NCBI RefSeq assembly: GCF_014042345.1
Contig: NZ_JACEZT010000024.1
Coordinates: 1-56,278, forward strand
From: Rugamonas brunnea
Lineage (GTDB): Bacteria > Pseudomonadota > Gammaproteobacteria > Burkholderiales > Burkholderiaceae_D
Reading direction: 5' to 3'
DNA: 56,278 bases
In this document: positions 42,951-50,996 of the stretch, piece after piece
Layout: every line of letters starts with the position of its first letter
How positions within the stretch are numbered: position 1 is the stretch's first letter
The notes under the pieces: model-generated
Databases searched by the model: none
Told to the model about the DNA's origin: nothing
The model's input: only the letters and a program-made list of their open reading frames with translations
Program-made: the position numbers and the translations under genes

Positions 42951-42994
42951 CGGCGACGCCCCCCATTTCCACTTTCCAGCAAAAAGATACCACC

Positions 42995-43393
42995 ATGCTC
43001 AAGTTCAAATTCCTGCTGTGGGTTTTCAACCAGCTCCTGCAACGACAGATCAAGAACAACCCCGAGTGCGCGCGCTATGTCCAAGGCAAGACGCTGGTGT
43101 TCCAGATCCGCACCGCCTCCGGCGCCGGCCGCTACTATGAGATCCGCGACGGCGCCATCCGTTCCTTCAGCGGCCTCGCCGCGCGTCCCCAGTTCACCTT
43201 CACGTTCGCGGACGCGGCGAAGGGCTTCGCCATCCTGTCGGCCAAGGACAGCCAGCCGGCGTTCATCCGGGCCGTGGGCAGCAAGGATCTGGTCGTCAGC
43301 GGCGACTTCCGCGAGGTGATGTGGTTCCAGGGTCTGAGCGCCTTCCTGCAGCCTGCCAAGGTGGTCGCGCCGTACGACCGCACCGTGTTCTAA
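42995..43393 (+). CDS. Stand-alone SCP2 sterol-carrier-like protein
   Basis: From ATG 42995 the product has 132 residues. The core CARYVQGKTLVFQIRTASG, YYEIRDGAIRSFSG, FTFTFADAAKGFAILSAKD and SKDLVVSGDFREVMWFQG is an SCP2 fold, which encloses a lipid or sterol-like ligand. The N-terminal helix (LKFKFLLWVFNQLLQRQI) could bind membrane or close the tunnel. The longer frame starting at 42902 overlaps the hydrolase and is rejected. It lies 44 bp after the hydrolase and 7 bp before tetR. It may shuttle or store the hydrophobic substrate in the cytosol. SCP2 is also the C-terminal domain of the HxlR regulator at 21446. Confidence 0.82.
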   Translation: MLKFKFLLWVFNQLLQRQIKNNPECARYVQGKTLVFQIRTASGAGRYYEIRDGAIRSFSGLAARPQFTFTFADAAKGFAILSAKDSQPAFIRAVGSKDLVVSGDFREVMWFQGLSAFLQPAKVVAPYDRTVF

Positions 43394-43400
43394 GCGCATC

Positions 43401-43979
43401 ATGAAGCTTTCCGCACGCCGCTCCAAGCAAGCATCGCGCGCGCGCATCGTGGAGGCGGGCGCGCGCGCCATCCGCCGCAGCGGCTATGACGGCGTCGGCA
43501 TCGCCGCGATCATGAAGCAGGCCGGTCTCACGCATGGCAGCTTCTACACCCACTTCTCCTCGCGCGAGGCGATGCTCGCCGAGCTGGCCGACCACGCCGG
43601 CGCCGAGGCGATCGCCCTGTTCACCCGCATCGCCGAGGCGGCGCCGGCCGGGCAATCCACGCAGGCGCTGCTGCACGCCTACCTGTCGCGGCAGCACCTG
43701 GAGCATCCGGAGGACGGCTGCCCGATCGCCGCCCTCGGTTCGGAAATGCCGCGCCAGGCGCCGCCGGTGCGCCAAGCCATCACCGGCCGCATCAAGGAGA
43801 TGATCGATGTCGTGTCGTCCCAGGTCGCAGGCAGGGACGAGCACGGCGGGCGCGAACACGCGCTGGTGATCACCGCCACGATGATCGGGGCGGTCGTGCT
43901 GGCCCGCGCGATCGACGACCAGGCGCTGTCGGAAGCGGTGCTGGCGGCCACCCGCGCGCATCTGCTAGCGCATCCATAA
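43401..43979 (+). CDS. TetR/AcrR-family transcriptional regulator
   Basis: The 192-residue protein has an HTH (ARIVEAGARAIRRSGYDG, IAAIMKQAGLTHGSFYTHF, SSREAMLAELA) and a C-terminal part with GCPIAALGSEMPRQAPPVRQ. It is a close paralogue of the regulator at 25600, and the recognition helix differs only slightly (GLTHGSFYTHF versus GLTHGGFYAHF). The two probably read the same or similar ATGATGATCATCAT-type operators. It is 7 bp from the SCP2 gene and 16 bp from the reductase, so it is co-expressed with the unit it probably controls. Confidence 0.9.
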   Translation: MKLSARRSKQASRARIVEAGARAIRRSGYDGVGIAAIMKQAGLTHGSFYTHFSSREAMLAELADHAGAEAIALFTRIAEAAPAGQSTQALLHAYLSRQHLEHPEDGCPIAALGSEMPRQAPPVRQAITGRIKEMIDVVSSQVAGRDEHGGREHALVITATMIGAVVLARAIDDQALSEAVLAATRAHLLAHP

Positions 43980-43995
43980 TCCAAGGAGAACCACC

Positions 43996-44982
43996 ATGAC
44001 TTTCAAAGCACTGCTCGCCACCAAGGTGGGCGACGCGATCTCCACCGCGCTGGTTGAATTCGACCAGGACCAGCTGATGCCCGGTGACGTCACCGTCGCC
44101 GTCGACTATTCGACCGTCAATTACAAGGACGCGCTGGCCATCAGCGGCCGCGCGCCGGTGATACGCCAGTTCCCGCTCATTCCCGGCATCGACTTCGCGG
44201 GCGTGGTGGAAGCGTCGTCGCACCCGGACTTCGTGGTCGGCGACCGCGTGGTCGCCAACGGCTGGGGGCTGAGCCAGACCCACCACGGCGGCTACGCGCA
44301 AAAGGCGCGCGTCAGCGGGGATTGGCTGGTCAAACTTCCCGCCACCCTTTCCACCCGCGATGCCATGGCCATCGGCACCGCCGGCTACACCGCCATGCTG
44401 TCGGTGCTCGCGCTCGAACACGCGGGCGTCACGCCCGATATGGGCGATGTGCTCGTCACCGGCGCCGGCGGCGGCGCCGGCTCGATCGCTATCGCCCTGC
44501 TGTCCCAACTCGGCTACCGCGTGGTGGCCTCGACCGGCCGACTGGCGGAGACGCCCTACCTGCGCGAGCTCGGCGCGGCCGAGGTCATCGACCGCGCGAC
44601 GTTGTCCGAACCGGGCGCCGCATTGGGCAAGGAACGCTGGGCCGGTGCGATCGACTCGGTGGGCAGCCACACGCTGGCCAACGTGCTGGCGCAGATCCGC
44701 TACCGCGGCGCGGTGGCCGCCTTCGGTCTGGCGCAGGGCGCGGACCTGCCAGGCTCGGTGCTGCCCTTCATCCTGCGCAACGTGACGCTGGCCGGCATCG
44801 ATTCGGTCAACGCGCCGCAGGAGTTGCGGCGGCGAGCGTGGACGCGCCTGGCCACCGACCTGGCTCCGGAAAAACTGGCGCGCGCCACCCGGACGGTAGG
44901 CCTGGCGGACGTGCCCGGCCTCGCCGTGCCCGTGCTCGAGGGCCGTGTGCGCGGCCGCACGGTGGTGGACGTGAACGCGTAA
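43996..44982 (+). CDS. YhdH/AcuI-type acrylyl-CoA reductase family MDR
   Basis: The 328-residue protein starts FKALLATKVGDAIST after AAGGAGAACCACC and shows the YhdH/AcuI signature: YSTVNYKDALAISGRAP, FPLIPGIDFAGVVEAS, DRVVANGWGLSQTHHGGYAQ and the coenzyme site VLVTGAGGGAGSIAIALLSQL near residue 150. NVTLAGIDSVNAP closes the domain. The family reduces acrylyl-CoA-like or quinone-like substrates with NADPH. Here it is the last gene of the plus-strand unit, and its real substrate may be a different enoyl compound. Confidence 0.92.
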   Translation: MTFKALLATKVGDAISTALVEFDQDQLMPGDVTVAVDYSTVNYKDALAISGRAPVIRQFPLIPGIDFAGVVEASSHPDFVVGDRVVANGWGLSQTHHGGYAQKARVSGDWLVKLPATLSTRDAMAIGTAGYTAMLSVLALEHAGVTPDMGDVLVTGAGGGAGSIAIALLSQLGYRVVASTGRLAETPYLRELGAAEVIDRATLSEPGAALGKERWAGAIDSVGSHTLANVLAQIRYRGAVAAFGLAQGADLPGSVLPFILRNVTLAGIDSVNAPQELRRRAWTRLATDLAPEKLARATRTVGLADVPGLAVPVLEGRVRGRTVVDVNA

Positions 44983-45067
44983 GCGATGGCATGCCGGCCT
45001 CGGGCGCCGGGCTATCGATCAGCCGGCCCGGGTACACCAGGGCGCCGTGGCCGGCGCCCCCTGATCC

Positions 45068-45478
45068 TTACTGCACCGTGAGGATCACCTTGACGGTGTC
45101 GTCGACCTGGGCTTTTTCGATGTAGCCAATGGCGTTGACATCCGACGCGACCGCCTTCTTCACGTCGGCACTGGACGCGAGCTCCCTTGGCGCGATGGCC
45201 TTGCCGGTAAACACCAGCTTGGACCAGATCGTCTTCACTTGCGATGTATCCTTGTCCAGCACTTTCCTGTAGAACTCGCTGCGCAACGGTCCGTCGGTGT
45301 GCTCGATCGGCGTAAACATGGCGGATTTCCCAAGGAAGAACTGGCCCGCCTGCTCGCTGAACATCCGGGTGGCCGGGTTCTTGGGATTGACGATGACCAC
45401 GATCTCGGTGGCGAAGACCGGCACTGTGGCCAGCCCAATTACTGTTGCCAATAGCAACTTTCCAATCGGCGTATTCAT
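45068..45478 (-). CDS. Small exported PstS-like substrate-binding protein
   Basis: The 136-residue protein has a signal peptide (KLLLATVIGLATVPVFA) and a short periplasmic part with IVVIVNPKNPATRMFSEQAGQFFLG and SDVNAIGYIEKAQVDDTVKV. This is the shortened PstS-like fold often annotated as phosphate ABC transporter substrate-binding protein, but it lacks half of the normal protein and no ABC genes are near. It follows the porin by 9 bp with a strong AAGGAGAGCG site. These pairs are common in betaproteobacteria. Its ligand is unproven. Confidence 0.78.
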   Translation of the reverse strand: MNTPIGKLLLATVIGLATVPVFATEIVVIVNPKNPATRMFSEQAGQFFLGKSAMFTPIEHTDGPLRSEFYRKVLDKDTSQVKTIWSKLVFTGKAIAPRELASSADVKKAVASDVNAIGYIEKAQVDDTVKVILTVQ

Positions 45479-45487
45479 GCGCTCTCC

Positions 45488-46681
45488 TTAGAAGACGAAG
45501 TCAATGGCCGCCGCATATACGGTGACGGGGCCGCTGAATCCAGGTTTGGTATTGAGGAAGTAGCCCACCCCGTCACGCGGCTTGACGCGGTCCACCTGCA
45601 ACTTGAAGGCAGCCGACTTGTAGAAATCCCAGCGCACCCCGACCGAATCGGTCGACTGCAACGGTGACTTGACCGCACCGTTGACTACCGCGCTCAGTGG
45701 CGCCAACGGGCCGTTGGTGGGCAACGCCGCGACCGCGCGCGGGCTATCCTGCTTCACATTGCCATGGACGTAGAACGGCACCCACTTTCCCCATCGATAG
45801 CCCAGCATGACGTACCAGGCGCTGGTGTCCGGCGCCAGCGCCGTGTCGACCTTGCGCTTGCCATACTCCGCCTGGGCCAGAACATCGTGATAGTCCATCG
45901 TGAAACCGGCCGAGGCGAATGTGCCGCGGTTATCGATAGGATTGAGCTGGTCCGCCACTGCGCCGAACCCCACCTGCCTGAGCGCGTCCAGCATGGCGGT
46001 GATGTCGGCGCTATGCAGGCTGATCCGCGCGCGCGAATAGGCGACCCGGTAGGTGAACGGACCTTGTTCCAGTTGCAGTTGAGCGGCCATGACGTTGGCG
46101 TTGGCGGAGGTCGGCCCGGCCGTCGTGTTCCTGGCCGAACCATACGCAAATTGCGCCGTGGCCGTGGTTTCACCGAAACTGTGTTGATACAGCAGGTCGC
46201 CGCCGTCGGCATAATCGAGCGGCACCTGCCGGTACATCTCGGTCGGCGGACGCAGCATGGTGCTGGCGTAGCCGATGTTGACCGAGTCGGACAACATGTA
46301 GATCGGCATGCCGATACGGCCCAGGCGCGCGGAGACATCGTCATTGATCTTATATTTGACGAACGCCCAGTTCAAATCCGCGCCGTACTGATCCCGCTCG
46401 CCCGATTTACGCGCCAGTCCTTGCGCGGTGAATGACCAGGCATCGCTGAATCTGGCGTTGGCCTGGATGCCGAAGTTCGAGTCCACGCCGGTACGGGCAT
46501 CCTTGCCGGCCCCGGAGGCCTGGTCGACACGACTGAACTCACCGCCATCGGTATTCGTCCTGGTCAAGGCGGCGGTGCCGAATCCGCTGACCGTGACGTG
46601 CGGCGCGTCTTGCGCCTGGGCGCGGCAGGCAAAGGCGGCCATGACTGCCATGGTCGATAATCGAAGTGCTTTTCTTTTCAC
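45488..46681 (-). CDS. Outer-membrane porin-like protein
   Basis: The 397-residue protein starts at a GTG (46681, AGAGAGACC upstream) with a signal peptide (LRLSTMAVMAAFACRAQAQ) and forms a beta-barrel. It has strands such as VTVSGFGTAALTR, VSARLGRIGMPIYMLSD and SVGVRWDFYKSAAFKLQVDR, and ends in Phe (YAAAIDFVF), the BAM signal. It differs from the trimeric porin at 2942. It is followed by the PstS-like gene and has its own operator at 46715-46728. The solute is unknown. Confidence 0.85.
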   Translation of the reverse strand: MKRKALRLSTMAVMAAFACRAQAQDAPHVTVSGFGTAALTRTNTDGGEFSRVDQASGAGKDARTGVDSNFGIQANARFSDAWSFTAQGLARKSGERDQYGADLNWAFVKYKINDDVSARLGRIGMPIYMLSDSVNIGYASTMLRPPTEMYRQVPLDYADGGDLLYQHSFGETTATAQFAYGSARNTTAGPTSANANVMAAQLQLEQGPFTYRVAYSRARISLHSADITAMLDALRQVGFGAVADQLNPIDNRGTFASAGFTMDYHDVLAQAEYGKRKVDTALAPDTSAWYVMLGYRWGKWVPFYVHGNVKQDSPRAVAALPTNGPLAPLSAVVNGAVKSPLQSTDSVGVRWDFYKSAAFKLQVDRVKPRDGVGYFLNTKPGFSGPVTVYAAAIDFVF

Positions 46682-46714
46682 TATGGTCTCTCTGGTGGTA
46701 AAAAATCTCTGGAT

Positions 46715-46728
46715 ATGACGATCATCAT
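46715..46728. promoter_or_regulatory. Putative TetR operator (site i)
   Basis: ATGACGATCATCAT is identical to the site at 2771-2784 and differs from the perfect palindrome at one position. It lies 34 bp upstream of the porin start, after the end of the MDR gene. Two porin-associated genes, 44 kb apart, thus share an exact operator sequence. Confidence 0.7.
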
Positions 46729-46778
46729 ATTTTAAAGCTAAGCCTGATGCTCGGGCGAACCGATGTGCTCAACCCACG

Positions 46779-47783
46779 CTAAGCAGGCATCTTGAGCACG
46801 ACCTTGCCTTTTGCGCGGCCCGTGTCGACATAATCGAGCGCCGCCAAGGTCGATGCGAATGGAAAGACCCGGTCCACCACAGGACGGATGGCGCCGGCAT
46901 CGATCAGTTCGGCGATGCGGCGCAATTGCCCGCCATCGGCGCGCATGAACAAGAACGCGTAGCCGACTTGATGGCGCCTGGCCAGCGCCCGTATGCGGTA
47001 GCTGAGCATGCCCATGGCCGCCCTGACGAACCACGGCGCGCCGCTGGCCGTGGCGAAGGCCGGATCGGGCGGCCCGGAGATCGAAATCAGCCTGCCGCCC
47101 GGCTTTAGCACGCGCACCGATTTCATCAGCGTGTCGCCCCCGTGCGTATCGAGCACGACGTCGTAATCGTGCAGCACGGTCGCGAAATCCGTTTGTTTGT
47201 AATCGATGACGACGTCCGCACCCAATCCTTTAACCAGGTCGCGGTTGGCGGCGCTGGCGGTGGTGGCGACGTACGCGCCCAAATGCTTCGCCAGCTGGAT
47301 GGCAAAGGTGCCGACACCGCCGGAGCCGGCGTGGATCAACACCTTCTGCCCCTGCTGCAAGCCCGCCTTCTCGACCAGGGCCTGCCATCCCGTCAGGCCC
47401 ACCAGCGGTATCGATGCGGCTTGTTCCATCGTGAGCGTGCGGGGTTTGAGCGCCAGCGCATCCTCGTGCACCGCGATCAATTCGGCGAACGTGCCGATGC
47501 GCTCCTGCCTGGGCCGTGCGTACACCTCATCGCCAACCTTGAACTGCCGTACGCGCGCGCCGACCCGCTGCACCACGCCCGCCATATCATTGCCGAGGAT
47601 CAGCGGCAAGCGGTAAGGCAACACCAACTTCAGCGCGCCACTGCGTATCTTCAGGTCCAGCGGATTGATGCTGGCGGCGTGGATACGGACCAGCACGTCC
47701 TCGGCCCCCAGTTCCGGCTCCGGCATCTCGCCGGCGTGCACCACGTCGCTGCGGCCATAGCGGTCCATGACAAATGCCTTCAT
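46779..47783 (-). CDS. NADP-dependent MDR/quinone oxidoreductase, second copy
   Basis: The 334-residue zinc-free MDR has MKAFVMDRYGRSDVVHAGEM, VRIHAASINPLDLKIRSGAL, LILGNDMAGVVQRVGARVRQ and the coenzyme site HAGSGGVGTFAIQLAKHLGA. It is an obvious paralogue of the protein at 22147-23148, with the same length and matching blocks throughout. It reduces enones or quinones. It lies 17 bp after the third GMC gene and ends the operon that begins with the enoyl-CoA hydratase. GGGGAGAGC precedes the start. Confidence 0.92.
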   Translation of the reverse strand: MKAFVMDRYGRSDVVHAGEMPEPELGAEDVLVRIHAASINPLDLKIRSGALKLVLPYRLPLILGNDMAGVVQRVGARVRQFKVGDEVYARPRQERIGTFAELIAVHEDALALKPRTLTMEQAASIPLVGLTGWQALVEKAGLQQGQKVLIHAGSGGVGTFAIQLAKHLGAYVATTASAANRDLVKGLGADVVIDYKQTDFATVLHDYDVVLDTHGGDTLMKSVRVLKPGGRLISISGPPDPAFATASGAPWFVRAAMGMLSYRIRALARRHQVGYAFLFMRADGGQLRRIAELIDAGAIRPVVDRVFPFASTLAALDYVDTGRAKGKVVLKMPA

Positions 47784-47799
47784 GTTTGCTCTCCCCTGT

Positions 47800-49437
47800 C
47801 TAGTGCGCGGATTCGGATGTGCTGGTTCGCTGCGCAGTGCGGCCTAGTGTACGCTCCGGGATGTGGGCCATGGCGTACTCGGCCAGCGCGGTGATCGTCA
47901 GCGCCGGATTGACGCCCGGATTGGCCGGCATCGCCGCGCCGTCGCAGACCAGCATGTTCTGGTATCCGAATACCCGCAACTGCCGGTCGATCACGCCGCT
48001 CGCCGCGTCGGCGCCGACCACCGCGCCCCCCAGCACGTGGGCCGTGGTGGGAATGTCGGCCAGCGCCTCCAGCACATTGCTCTGGGCGATGCCGCCTGTG
48101 CGGCGCGCCAGCCACTGGGCGGCCTGGTTCGCCACCTCGATGTAGGTCGGGTTGGGCTTGGCGCGGTCCTGCTCGGTGACCAGCCGGTAGCCGCGCCCCA
48201 ACCAGCGCTTGCGGGGACGCAGCGCAATCGCGTTGTCCAGGGTCTGCATCACCAGCAGCGTCACCATGTGCCGGCTCCAACCCACCGGCCAGACCGTCTT
48301 CAGCCATTGCAACGGATGGCGCGCGATCGCGGCCAGCCACTTCAACGGCCGGGTCAAGCGGCTGCCATCGCCGACCAGCACGGTGTACATCAGGCCCATG
48401 GCATCGGCCCGGCGTCCATAGGTGAGGAACTCGATGTGGGTATTCTGATCCACATGCACGCTGCTGCTTGCGGTGACGTCGTTCCAGGTCTTCAGATCCT
48501 GCGGCAACCGCACATTCAGCACCGACTCGCTGTTGGTGCGCACCAGCTCGCCGAGACGATCGCTGATGCGTGGCAGCGCGCCGCCCTGCTTGCAATTGGC
48601 CAGCAATTCGTTGGTGCCCAGCGCCCCTGCCGCGAACACGACACCGCGCGCGGTGTGGGTGCGGCGCGCGCGCGCGAACCAGGCGCCGGGGCGTTCGGTG
48701 GTGACCAGATAGCCGTCACTGCCGTCGGCCGCACCCAGCGGCCGGATATCGACCACCTCGCGCTCCGCCAGTATCTGCACCCCCCGTTTCTCCGCGAACC
48801 ACAGGTAGTTCTTCACCAGCGAATTGGCGGCGCCGACACGGCAACCGACCATGCAGGCGCCGCAGCGGGTGCAGCCGGTACGGTCGGGCCCCTCCCCGCC
48901 AAAGTACGGGTCCTTGACCGTCTTGCCCGGCTCCCCGAAGAACACGGCGGTGGGGGAGCGCGCGAAGCCGTCGGGATGACCGAAATGCCGCGCCATTTCC
49001 CGCGCCAGTTGCTGATTGGTCGAGTCGAACGGGATGGTCGTGGCGCCCAGCATGCGCTCGGCCGTGTCATAGTGCCCCGCCAACTCCCGCTCCCAGTCGC
49101 CCAGCCGGCGCCATTGCGGATTGACGAAAAACTCCGGACGGGCCCGGTAGAGCACCCCGCCGTAGACCCTGCTGCCACCACCCACGCCGGATTGGCTCGG
49201 GAAGAACACATGACGGAACACCTTCATGCGCATGACGCCATGCAGCCCGATGGCGGGGGCCCAGAGGAATTTGCGCAACTGCCAGGTCGACTCCGGCAGA
49301 TCCTGATCGCGGAAACGACGGCCGCGCTCGAACACGCCGACGCGGTAGCCCTTCTCCGCCAGCCGCAGCGCCGACACGCTGCCGCCGAAGCCCGAGCCGA
49401 TGACCAGCCAGTCGAAGTCAAATGGAGGCGTCGTCAT
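47800..49437 (-). CDS. GMC oxidoreductase, cholesterol-oxidase-like (copy 3)
   Basis: The 545-residue protein has LVIGSGFGGSVSALRLAEKG, SGVGGGSRVYGGVLYRARP and the four-cysteine cluster C189, C192, C195, C199 (GCTRCGACMVGC). The C-terminus has AHVLGGAVVGADAASGVID and CDGAAMPANPGVNPALTIT. It is more distant from the tandem pair than they are from each other: HVLGGAVV replaces HCMGGCAM, so the active-site surroundings differ. It probably acts on another alcohol of the same pathway. It lies 3 bp after the OmpW gene. Confidence 0.92.
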   Translation of the reverse strand: MTTPPFDFDWLVIGSGFGGSVSALRLAEKGYRVGVFERGRRFRDQDLPESTWQLRKFLWAPAIGLHGVMRMKVFRHVFFPSQSGVGGGSRVYGGVLYRARPEFFVNPQWRRLGDWERELAGHYDTAERMLGATTIPFDSTNQQLAREMARHFGHPDGFARSPTAVFFGEPGKTVKDPYFGGEGPDRTGCTRCGACMVGCRVGAANSLVKNYLWFAEKRGVQILAEREVVDIRPLGAADGSDGYLVTTERPGAWFARARRTHTARGVVFAAGALGTNELLANCKQGGALPRISDRLGELVRTNSESVLNVRLPQDLKTWNDVTASSSVHVDQNTHIEFLTYGRRADAMGLMYTVLVGDGSRLTRPLKWLAAIARHPLQWLKTVWPVGWSRHMVTLLVMQTLDNAIALRPRKRWLGRGYRLVTEQDRAKPNPTYIEVANQAAQWLARRTGGIAQSNVLEALADIPTTAHVLGGAVVGADAASGVIDRQLRVFGYQNMLVCDGAAMPANPGVNPALTITALAEYAMAHIPERTLGRTAQRTSTSESAH

Positions 49438-49440
49438 GGC

Positions 49441-50133
49441 TCAGAAGCGGTAGCCGATGGTGGCCCCGAAGATGCGCGGCGCATCCTTCAGGTCAACGTG
49501 CCGGCTGATGGTGCCGAAGCCCGGCGTCTGGGTATCCACGGTCGCCGTCGTTTTCAGGTGAAACGAGGAAAACTCGACGTTGATACACCATTGTTTGTCG
49601 AGTGGGTACTCAAGCCCCACCCTGCCGTAAGCTCCCCACGAACTCTTCAGGTCGATCGAACTGCCGGCGCCTTGCACTGCGGCGTTATAGCCGGGACTGC
49701 TCTCCTGCTCGGTGAAAAAGGTATAAGTCACCCCACCGGCCACATAGGGCCGGACGACGGAAAAGCCGGGGATGGTGTAGCGCACCATGGCGGTTGGAAA
49801 CCAGATGCGCGCCTTCGCCACGGTGCCGACCGGGGCGGCCACGCCGGCGCCCACCGCGGTCAAGGTCGGCGGGATGCCGGCCTGGAGTTGCGCGGCCCAG
49901 TTGTCGCCCAGGCGCCGCTCATAGCTGATCGCGAACACGTCCAGGTCCTTGGCGTCGATCTTCAAACCTGGCGGCGTGGTGCCCGGTGGCCCGGTCAGAT
50001 CGCCCGATTGAAGATTGAAGCGGACTTTGGCGTAGCCGATCCGGACCGCGTTGTTCTCTGGTTCGTCGGCATGGGCGGCGCCGCAAATCGCCAGCGCCAC
50101 CGCTGCGGCGGCGAGGAATCTCTTGTCTTGCAT
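49441..50133 (-). CDS. OmpW-family outer-membrane protein
   Basis: The 230-residue protein has a signal peptide (KRFLAAAAVALAICGAAHA) and an eight-strand barrel: NAVRIGYAKVRFNLQ, VFAISYERRLGDNWAAQLQ, VRPYVAGGVTYTFF, YGRVGLEYPLDKQW, ending FGATIGYRF with the terminal Phe. OmpW/AlkL-like proteins pass hydrophobic molecules through a lateral exit, and AlkL homologues are frequent in hydrocarbon operons. It lies between the SDR and the third GMC gene. GGAGACAAACC supports the start at 50133. Confidence 0.9.
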   Translation of the reverse strand: MQDKRFLAAAAVALAICGAAHADEPENNAVRIGYAKVRFNLQSGDLTGPPGTTPPGLKIDAKDLDVFAISYERRLGDNWAAQLQAGIPPTLTAVGAGVAAPVGTVAKARIWFPTAMVRYTIPGFSVVRPYVAGGVTYTFFTEQESSPGYNAAVQGAGSSIDLKSSWGAYGRVGLEYPLDKQWCINVEFSSFHLKTTATVDTQTPGFGTISRHVDLKDAPRIFGATIGYRF

Positions 50134-50186
50134 GGTTTGTCTCCTGGGGATGGGTAGAAATTGTTTTTATGTGAATGATCAAAACG

Positions 50187-50996
50187 TCAGTGCGCCAATC
50201 TCCGCACCACCAGGCGCGTCAGCGCGGCCGGCGCGATGCGCGTCGCGAACGACAACAATCCCGCTTGCAGTCCGACGTTCCAGTGGGTCTGGTGGATCAG
50301 GCGGCGCGTGGTGGCGCAGCGCCACACCGTGGCGGCCACGTCGGCCGGCGTCAACCGGATGCCGAGCGATTTGGCGCTGGCGATGCGCTCGAAACCGGTG
50401 GCCATCCCGGTCCGCACGAAGCTGGGCCAGATGTCGCTGACGCGGATGCCGAACCGGCTCCATTCCAGGTCCAATCCCTCGGTGAAGCCACGCACGGCGA
50501 ACTTGGTTGCCGAGTAGGTCACCAGGTCAGGTTGGCCATAGATCGCCGTGGCCGAGGCCATGTTGATCACACGCGCGCCCGGCGTCTGTGCCAGATACGG
50601 ATAGGCGCTGTGGCAACCGATCACGATGCTGGCCACGTTCACGTCCAGCATGGCGCGGTGCCGGGCCAGCGGCACGGTCTCGAACGGTCCCGCCGTCAAT
50701 ATCCCAGCGTTGTTGAGCAATACGTCGAACCGCGCACCGCTATGCGCCCAAAAATGCGCCAGCGCCCGGTCCCACGCAGCCGGGTCGCCGACGTTGAGGT
50801 GGCCGCAGCAGGCGTTCCCCTCCCCCAGCGCGGCGGCGAGGTCGGCCACGCCTTCCACGTTCACATCGTACAAACCGACGAACCAGCCACGACTGGCGAA
50901 CAACTCGGCGCAGGCCCGTCCTATCCCTGACGCCGCACCAGTCACGAAGATCGCCGGCCGCTGGCCGACACCGGCCAATTGCGCCACCTTATCCAT
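50187..50996 (-). CDS. Short-chain dehydrogenase/reductase
   Basis: The 269-residue protein is a classical SDR with IFVTGAASGIGRACAELFAS, DVLLNNAGILTAG, VINMASATA and the catalytic YSATKFAVRGFTEGL. The first codons overlap the stop of the preceding ligase gene by 8 bp, so translation is coupled. It probably oxidises or reduces a hydroxyl/keto group of the pathway intermediate. The gene is followed by OmpW after 53 bp. Confidence 0.93.
   Translation of the reverse strand: MDKVAQLAGVGQRPAIFVTGAASGIGRACAELFASRGWFVGLYDVNVEGVADLAAALGEGNACCGHLNVGDPAAWDRALAHFWAHSGARFDVLLNNAGILTAGPFETVPLARHRAMLDVNVASIVIGCHSAYPYLAQTPGARVINMASATAIYGQPDLVTYSATKFAVRGFTEGLDLEWSRFGIRVSDIWPSFVRTGMATGFERIASAKSLGIRLTPADVAATVWRCATTRRLIHQTHWNVGLQAGLLSFATRIAPAALTRLVVRRLAH

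Noticed and set aside
45038..45064. Terminator between the YhdH-like gene and the PstS-like gene
   Set aside because: A GC-rich imperfect hairpin exists, but it has mismatches and no U-tract on either strand. The evidence was too weak to list.
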